Shown in pieces: positions 16,424-21,094 of a DNA stretch of 21,094 nt. Each line of letters opens with the position of its first letter. Positions within the stretch are counted from its first letter, which is position 1. Below the pieces are notes generated by a model. The model was not told the DNA's origin, searched no databases, and saw only the letters and a program-made list of their open reading frames with translations. A program made the position numbers and the translations under genes. The DNA is from Candidatus Eiseniibacteriota bacterium (GTDB lineage Bacteria; JAFGKV01): the NCBI GenBank assembly GCA_025453925.1, contig JALOPK010000016.1, positions 1 through 21,094 on the forward strand, written 5' to 3'.

Positions 16424-17056
16424 TCACTCCCCCTTGCCCAGGTACGACTGCTCGATGCCGATGATGATTTTCAGGGCCGTGGAGGTCATGCCGAGGCCGA
16501 CTCCGATGAGGATGCCCCGCTTGGCAGCGGTGTTCGGGTAGTCGAGGATCCATGTGGCAAGGTCAGCGAGCGATACGCCGCCAATGACCATGTTCTCACC
16601 CGCGGGAACCCGCCCGAGCATGACGATCACGCCCGACAAGAGCAGGAGCGTCGCCGTGACGTTCCGGGCTCTGAACGACCGGTAGGCGGCCGTGGCGATG
16701 AAGAAACCCAGCAAGCTGAACATGGTCGCCTGCCCAGGCACCTGCACGTTGGTGAAGAGCCAGGAATACGGACCCGTCTCGATGCCCCAGAAGATTGCGG
16801 CCAGCACCATGGCGAACAGGCTGGCGAGTGCGATGATGCTGTATCCGTATCCCTGTTTCCGGAAGCGCACCCGCAGGGCGTGATGACGGATGAGCGTCAT
16901 CGTTCCCACGATGAGGACACACCCGAACACCACCTGCTTCCAATCCAACACCATGTTGTAGAGCATCTGGAGTTGCGGGTGGGGGACGAAGAACTGGACG
17001 ATCATGAACACGCCCACCGTGAACGCCAGGATCATGGGAAGAGTTCGCCGGAACAT
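16424..17056 (-). CDS. Six-helix membrane protein B of the A-B-A'-B' cassette
   Basis: A 210-aa integral membrane protein of unknown function. Hydrophobic segments are near 6-24, 40-58, 71-92, 109-126, 131-149 and 180-201. A conspicuous ILDYPNTAAKRG segment (170-181) precedes the last helix, which ends in the IGVG ... IGIEQSYLG signature shared with B'. The open frame runs 61 codons further upstream, but that part is Arg/His-rich and lies inside the A gene. The ATG at 17056 overlaps the A stop as TGATG and begins with a normal membrane-protein N-terminus (MFRRTLPMILAF). The 1-base overlap implies translational coupling of A and B. Confidence 0.75.
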   Translation of the reverse strand: MFRRTLPMILAFTVGVFMIVQFFVPHPQLQMLYNMVLDWKQVVFGCVLIVGTMTLIRHHALRVRFRKQGYGYSIIALASLFAMVLAAIFWGIETGPYSWLFTNVQVPGQATMFSLLGFFIATAAYRSFRARNVTATLLLLSGVIVMLGRVPAGENMVIGGVSLADLATWILDYPNTAAKRGILIGVGLGMTSTALKIIIGIEQSYLGKGE

Positions 17057-18168
17057 CAGCGGAACGCCCCCGCGAACTGGGTGTCGCCCGCGATGGAAAG
17101 CAGTGTGCCGATCAGGATGAGCGCCAGGACGGCTGCCTTGGCAAAGTCCTGCGCCTTGAGGCTTCCCAGAAGCATCGGTTCGCGCGAGAGATACACGCTG
17201 GCGGCGTAGAGTTCTTCGCCGATGAGAGTGTAGTCGCACGACGTGATGAAAAACGGAAGCTGGGCGTCGGAGTCGGTGCCGGCGATCTGTATGGCGCCGG
17301 TAGTGTTGCCGGTCTCCGAGAGAATGAGCGACTCAGCGTAGAACATGCCCAGGAGGAAGTTTGCGGCAGGGCGCTCCCGGAGCATGATGCCGCTGACGGC
17401 CGCCGCGTAACCGAACTGGCTGTAGGTGACGTAGTAGATATCGTCCTGAATGTAGAGGTCGGGCCGGCCGATCTGATTGTAGGATTCCTTGACGATCTCC
17501 TGGGCAACCGCCATCACGATCGGGTCGCGGTTGGGGACCATGAGCCGCGTGCCGTACTCGCCGGCCTTCTTGGCCACCTGAGCCAGAATCTGCACCGACG
17601 CGATGGTGGCGACATCTTCCATGGAACTGATGCCGGGAATGTACATGATAGGCTTGCCCATCTCGGTGGCGCGGCCTATCGCCTCGTCGACGGCCTCCAG
17701 GCCGGCGATACGCCGGATGAACATCTGACGCCCCGACCGGGCATGATATGTAAACCACAGCAGGAGTCCCGTGAACAAGACCACCCCGAAGAAGACGGCG
17801 ATGCGGTCAGTCCGGAACCACTGGAGCGAGGGCGTACCCTCGGCCCGGGCAAGCACCGTGATAGTGGACGGGAATACCGCTTCGATCTCGTAGGTGTACC
17901 GCTGGCCGTTGGTCAACCGCTCGTCGAAGAAAGTGCTGTCCCCAAAAGCGAGATCCGCCCGTTTGCCCCGCGGTTCGCCGGAGCCGTCGGTTCGGAAGAG
18001 CCCCAACGAGATCACGGACTCGGCAACGGCCGAGCGCGCCACGGGCTCCCAACGCAGCGTCAGCGACCCGCCACCGTCATGGGGCGTGTCCACCACCTCG
18101 AAATCGATGGCAGCGGCGCCTGTGGCAACGAGAACGCTGAGGAAGACTGAGAATGCCGAATACGTCAT
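17056..18168 (-). CDS. Membrane protein A (DUF6754-like), first gene of the A-B-A'-B' cassette
   Basis: A 370-aa protein. Residues 1-20 look like a signal sequence. Residues 21-115 are a fibronectin-III-like beta domain (SLTLRWEP early, then RLTNGQRYTYEIEAV), probably outside the cytoplasm. A membrane helix spans 121-141, followed by a soluble alpha/beta domain (146-330) and a C-terminal helix (342-360). The stretch from RSGRQMFIRRIAGLEAVDEA through GKPIMYIPGI (145-180) recalls proteins I remember as labelled DUF6754; I could not verify this. Start choice: ATG at 18168 gives a proper signal sequence, with AGGA 9 bases upstream; the 59 codons above it are Pro/Arg-rich and fall in the divergent region. 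The function is unknown. It leads four membrane genes and a hydrolase. Confidence 0.72.
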   Translation of the reverse strand: MTYSAFSVFLSVLVATGAAAIDFEVVDTPHDGGGSLTLRWEPVARSAVAESVISLGLFRTDGSGEPRGKRADLAFGDSTFFDERLTNGQRYTYEIEAVFPSTITVLARAEGTPSLQWFRTDRIAVFFGVVLFTGLLLWFTYHARSGRQMFIRRIAGLEAVDEAIGRATEMGKPIMYIPGISSMEDVATIASVQILAQVAKKAGEYGTRLMVPNRDPIVMAVAQEIVKESYNQIGRPDLYIQDDIYYVTYSQFGYAAAVSGIMLRERPAANFLLGMFYAESLILSETGNTTGAIQIAGTDSDAQLPFFITSCDYTLIGEELYAASVYLSREPMLLGSLKAQDFAKAAVLALILIGTLLSIAGDTQFAGAFR

Positions 18169-18276
18169 TGGTAGCGGTCCTTGGGGCCTGTCCCGGGGAT
18201 CACACGAGAGGACAGCAAGGTAGGAAGGGCACTCCAGGCTGTCCAGGGAAACACCACGGTGCCTGGGCGAGATGGC

Positions 18277-18308
18277 GGCCCCGGGGTCAAGGTAGTTGAC
18301 AAGGGGCC
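18277..18308. promoter_or_regulatory. Nested inverted repeat around a TTGACA box (candidate operator)
   Basis: The outer arms are GGCCCC (18277-18282) and GGGGCC (18303-18308). The inner arms are GTCAA (18286-18290) and TTGAC (18296-18300) around a GGTAG loop. The inner right arm is part of the TTGACA box of the putative subtilase promoter, so a protein bound here would compete with RNA polymerase. No regulator is identified. Confidence 0.3.
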
Positions 18309-18374
18309 TCTGACGTCCAACACTCCCCTCTGCAGGCGGGCGCATAGGCCGCCGCTGTTGTGTAACGTCTCTCT

Positions 18375-18382
18375 AGGGAGGA
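18375..18382 (+). promoter_or_regulatory. Ribosome-binding site deciding the GTG start at 18388
   Basis: AGGGAGGA followed by 5 bases and GTG. It supports the 791-aa subtilase start, which immediately gives a signal peptide, against a frame that is open from 18181. Confidence 0.8.
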
Positions 18383-18387
18383 TTGCC

Positions 18388-20763
18388 GTGATTGCCCTTC
18401 GACTCGTCGCTCTCCTGCTCCTCGCCTCGGCTGAAGCGGGCTGGGGAGATCCCGATGACCATCTTGTCATGTTGAGTTCCTGGACCATTGACACCCGCGC
18501 CCCCGGCCCCCAGGTGCCCTCGGACCTGAGGGGGAGCATCGGGCCCGGCCTCACCTACGCCATCGTCAAGTTCGCCGCGCCGGCGGGTGACGCGCCGGCA
18601 ACCCTCCGCGCCCGCGGCGCCGAACCGGTCCGCTACCTTCCGCACCACGCGTGGGCGGTGCGGGGGAAGGAGGCGGACGTTCTCGGGTGTCGCGACCTGG
18701 CGGGGGTCACATGGGTCGGCCCGTACCATCCCGCGTACAAAATCGCGCCCTATGCCGGTGAGCAGGAGTTCCTGAATCCGGCGCGAAGTGCCGATCCCCT
18801 CCTGTGGCTGAAAATCCGCTTGTTCCCCGGGGAGCAGGGCAGCAACGTGGGAGACCAGGTCAGGTCGCTGGGCGCCAAGGTCGATGAGATCATCGCCAAG
18901 CCGTTGGGCGACATGCTGGTGGTCCGTGCGCCGAAGGACCTCCTCACCCCCCTCGCCCGTCTCGCCGCGGTTGAGTGGATCGAGGAGATCCCGGACTACT
19001 TCCTGCTCAACAACAGAACGCGGTGGGTCCTCCAGAGCAATCAGACCGATCAGACTCCCCTGTGGAACCGGGGGCTCCACGGCGAGGGCCAGATGATCGG
19101 CATCATGGACTCCGGCCTCGACTACAACTCCTGCTTCTTCCGTGATCCCGAGGGTGATCCCATCGGCTCGAACCATAGGAAGGTGCAGGCCTACCGGCTC
19201 ACGGGCGGGGCAGCGTATGACGGCTGTGACACGGGCCATGGCACGCATGTAATGGGGACGGTCCTCGGAGAGGACCTCTTCGGCTCGAACAGCGCCTACA
19301 ACGGCCTGGCCTACAAGGCCCGGTGCACGTTTCAGGACGTGGGCCAGGACGACTCGTGGTCATGCAGCACCGGTTCCGTGAGCATCCCCGGCGACCTCGA
19401 GCCCTCCTATCAGAACTCTCTCAATGATGGGGCATACCTGCACACCAACAGCTGGGGATCGAGCTCGAACACGTATGACTCGATGGCGCAGGACGTCGAC
19501 AACTTCATGTGGAACCACAAGAACTTCCTCATCTTCTTCGCCATGGGAAACTCGGGGCCGGGCTCCGGCACCATCGGCAGCCCCGCGACGGCGAAGAACT
19601 GCGTCTCGGTCGGCGCCACCCAGCAGGCACCAACCCAGAACTCCATGGCCTCCTACTCCAGCAGGGGGCCGGCGTCCGACCAGCGGCGCAAACCGACGAT
19701 CGTGGCCCCGGGGGGAGACACGGGCAACTATATCAACTCCGCCAACAACCACACGGGCAATCCGCCTGCCCAGACCTGCAATGTGCAGGGCAATCCGTTC
19801 ATGGGAACGAGCATGGCCACCCCCGCCTCGGCGGCATCGGGACTGCTGGTGCGTCAGTACTTCACCCAGGGGTACTACCCCACCGGTGCGCCCGTGCCCG
19901 GGAATGCCCTTGTGCCGTCGGCAGCATTGATCAAGGCCATGCTGGTCAACTCCGGCACCACCATCGGTGGCGCCTTCCCTGACAACAACCAGGGATGGGG
20001 AAGGATTCTCCTGGACGATGCCCTGTTCTTCCCGGGCGATCTCCGCCAAATGGCGGTGGTTGACGAGACTGCGGGGATCAGCACCGGACAGACTCGTTCC
20101 TACCAGTATCAGGCGGGCGCCTCCCAGCCCCTGGAGATCGTCGTGGTGTGGACCGACTATCCCGCCTCCACCGGAGCGAGCATTGCCCTGGTGAACGACC
20201 TCGATCTGGAAGTGTCGACGCCGTCGGGTACGTTCCTGGGGAACGTCTATGCCAACGGTCAATCCTGCGCAGGGGGAAGCGCGGATCGGAGGAACGTGGT
20301 CGAGTGCGCCCAGTTCAACTCTCCGGTGGCGGGCAGCTATACGGTCACGGTGCGTGCGTACACTACCCCCCACGGCCCCCAGCCGTTCGCGGTGGTCGTC
20401 ACCGGCGATCTCGGCGGAGGCTCCTCGGACACCCAGCCCCCGGGGTCCATCGGCGACCTCCAGATCACGCCGGGGACGGTGGGGGGGATCCGCCTGGTCT
20501 GGAGCAACCCCGGGGACAACGTGGGCGTAACGAGGTTCGAGATCTACCGATCCCCATCGAGCTTCTTCATCCCCACGCTGGGCAGCGAGTACCACACGCT
20601 CACGGGTAACCCGCCTGCGTGCGTCTGGAACGACGCATCCGCGGGAACCACCCCCGGCGAGCAGCTCTTCTATCGCATCATCGCGGGGGACGCGGCGGGG
20701 AACCGATCGGCGCCTTCGAACACCGCGGGCGAGACGGTGTGGGAACTCGAGGACGCGCGATAG
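18388..20763 (+). CDS. Secreted S8 (subtilisin-family) serine protease
   Basis: A 791-aa exported protease. The signal peptide (1-17, ending AEA) is followed by an approximately 200-aa pro-region. The subtilase domain has the complete triad: Asp241 in IGIMDSGLD, His284 in DTGHGTHVMGT and Ser475 in FMGTSMATPASAA; Asn388 in AMGNSGPG is the oxyanion-hole residue. A beta-sandwich with NDLDLEV (603-609) and a SYTVTVRAY strand (650-658) follows, as in many bacterial subtilases. A fibronectin-III-like domain (681-785) starts with DTQPPGSIGDLQI. No sorting or anchoring signal is visible at the C-terminus. The start is GTG, set by its ribosome-binding site. It is divergent from the membrane cassette and may form an operon with the next gene, 8 bases on. 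Secreted nutrient or processing protease is the likely role; the substrate is unknown. Confidence 0.93.
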   Translation: MIALRLVALLLLASAEAGWGDPDDHLVMLSSWTIDTRAPGPQVPSDLRGSIGPGLTYAIVKFAAPAGDAPATLRARGAEPVRYLPHHAWAVRGKEADVLGCRDLAGVTWVGPYHPAYKIAPYAGEQEFLNPARSADPLLWLKIRLFPGEQGSNVGDQVRSLGAKVDEIIAKPLGDMLVVRAPKDLLTPLARLAAVEWIEEIPDYFLLNNRTRWVLQSNQTDQTPLWNRGLHGEGQMIGIMDSGLDYNSCFFRDPEGDPIGSNHRKVQAYRLTGGAAYDGCDTGHGTHVMGTVLGEDLFGSNSAYNGLAYKARCTFQDVGQDDSWSCSTGSVSIPGDLEPSYQNSLNDGAYLHTNSWGSSSNTYDSMAQDVDNFMWNHKNFLIFFAMGNSGPGSGTIGSPATAKNCVSVGATQQAPTQNSMASYSSRGPASDQRRKPTIVAPGGDTGNYINSANNHTGNPPAQTCNVQGNPFMGTSMATPASAASGLLVRQYFTQGYYPTGAPVPGNALVPSAALIKAMLVNSGTTIGGAFPDNNQGWGRILLDDALFFPGDLRQMAVVDETAGISTGQTRSYQYQAGASQPLEIVVVWTDYPASTGASIALVNDLDLEVSTPSGTFLGNVYANGQSCAGGSADRRNVVECAQFNSPVAGSYTVTVRAYTTPHGPQPFAVVVTGDLGGGSSDTQPPGSIGDLQITPGTVGGIRLVWSNPGDNVGVTRFEIYRSPSSFFIPTLGSEYHTLTGNPPACVWNDASAGTTPGEQLFYRIIAGDAAGNRSAPSNTAGETVWELEDAR

Positions 20764-20771
20764 GGCTCGGC

Positions 20772-21094
20772 ATGCTCCGGAGTGCCCTCGCCTTCCTGCC
20801 CATGGCGGCCGTCGCGGTCGCCGTGGTGCTCGCCGGGCGGGGACCGGGGCCCGAAGATCTTCCCCAGCTGCTCCTTCAGCCGACCCCTCAGTCCCCGCCG
20901 GGACCACGGCTCGACCCCGGTCTCCTGGGCGAGGGCTGGGAGGAGGCCTTTGAGCCCGAGACCTTCGGGCCTGAGGAGCTCTATGCTAAGATCAACGGGG
21001 GCGCAGATGTGTACCTGTCCCATGGGTTCAGGCAACTCAAGGTCCATTCCTTCCTGCACGCGTCCAGCGGCGACTACGTGGAGGCGTTTCTGTT
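20772..21094 (+). CDS. DUF6599-like exported protein, N-terminal part (cut by window edge)
   Basis: The first 107 codons are visible, starting 8 bases after the subtilase stop. An N-terminal hydrophobic stretch (about 2-21, MLRSALAFLPMAAVAVAVVL) serves as signal or anchor, followed by a Pro-rich linker. Then comes FGPEELYAKINGGADVYLSHGF, split here as FGPEELYAKINGG (about 71-83) and ADVYLSHGF (84-92). This 'lY.kInG.Ad.YL..Gf' pattern is the hallmark I associate with DUF6599 proteins, whose function is not known. The ribosome-binding site is weak (a GAGG lies about 18 bases up), so translation may depend on the subtilase gene. Confidence 0.7.
   Translation, partial: MLRSALAFLPMAAVAVAVVLAGRGPGPEDLPQLLLQPTPQSPPGPRLDPGLLGEGWEEAFEPETFGPEELYAKINGGADVYLSHGFRQLKVHSFLHASSGDYVEAFL

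Larger units (their letters stand above)
18169..18387. promoter_or_regulatory. Divergent intergenic region between the membrane operon and the subtilase
   Basis: These 219 bases separate the starts of two diverging genes and must hold promoters for both unless starts are misplaced. On the plus strand TTGACA (18296-18301) is a perfect -35 box; 17 bases later the sequence is AACACT, a poor -10 match (3 of 6). On the minus strand I see no good -35/-10 pair. A nested inverted repeat lies around the TTGACA. Confidence 0.5.

Noticed and set aside
17057-17239. 61-codon N-terminal extension of membrane protein B
   Set aside because: Arg/His-rich and inside the A gene; the TGATG junction and hydrophobic start support ATG 17056.
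18181-18387. 69-codon extension of the subtilase to the ATG at 18181
   Set aside because: It would put a long Pro/Gly/Arg-rich segment before the signal peptide; AGGGAGGA directly precedes GTG 18388.
19360-20907. Minus-strand open frame opposite the subtilase (515 aa)
   Set aside because: Arg/Gly/Val-rich composition typical of reverse-complement reading of a GC-rich gene; it crosses the subtilase stop and the next gene start.
1-21094. CRISPR array, IS element, prophage, integron or tRNA/rRNA genes
   Set aside because: No spaced direct repeats, transposase or integrase motifs, terminal inverted repeats, cloverleaf-like sequence or rRNA segments were seen on either strand.

Overview
The window is about 21 kb of GC-rich, densely packed bacterial DNA from an organism that makes peptidoglycan. 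It shows no plasmid, phage, IS, CRISPR, tRNA or rRNA signal. The gene content (a large Ser/Thr kinase fused to a sulfatase-modifying-factor fold, a secreted subtilase with a fibronectin-like tail, a DUF6599-like protein, and a membrane cassette of unknown function) suggests an uncultured high-GC lineage such as Eisenbacteria-, Gemmatimonadota- or Myxococcota-like bacteria. That placement is inference only.

Leftward operon 1 (minus strand, 14080 down to 31) holds eight genes. In transcription order they are: a 1266-aa kinase with a degenerate STAND-like region, a PEGA-like region and an FGE-like domain; a GT2 glycosyltransferase; a GT4-like glycosyltransferase with a long coiled-coil tail; a second GT2; a GT2-GT4 fusion; a sulfatase-fold lipoprotein with Thr at the formylglycine position; a cupredoxin/carboxypeptidase-regulatory-domain protein; and murC. 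Six junctions overlap by 4 to 8 bases and the last has a gap of 8 bases, so translation is probably coupled throughout. The likely theme is a cell-envelope or exported glycan made by the glycosyltransferases, possibly trimmed or decorated by the sulfatase-fold enzyme, with the kinase as the regulatory input.

Leftward operon 2 (minus strand, 18168 down to 14252) holds four membrane-protein genes followed by a UPF0173-type metallo-hydrolase. I read the four as two repeats of one two-gene module, A-B-A'-B'. A and A' share an alpha/beta domain and a C-terminal membrane helix. B and B' are six-helix proteins of 210 and 208 aa that share a C-terminal IGxxQxxLG signature. This is the best candidate for an undescribed system. 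A perfect 8-bp GC hairpin lies between operon 2 and operon 1.

Rightward genes (plus strand, from 18388) are a secreted S8 subtilase with all catalytic residues, followed by the start of a DUF6599-like exported protein cut by the window edge. The 219-bp divergent region between the subtilase and operon 2 should hold both promoters; it contains a TTGACA box inside a nested inverted repeat.

Several starts were reassigned from the longest open frame on the basis of ribosome-binding sites and neighbour overlap: 6390, 9342 (GTG), 15584, 17056, 18168 and 18388 (GTG).
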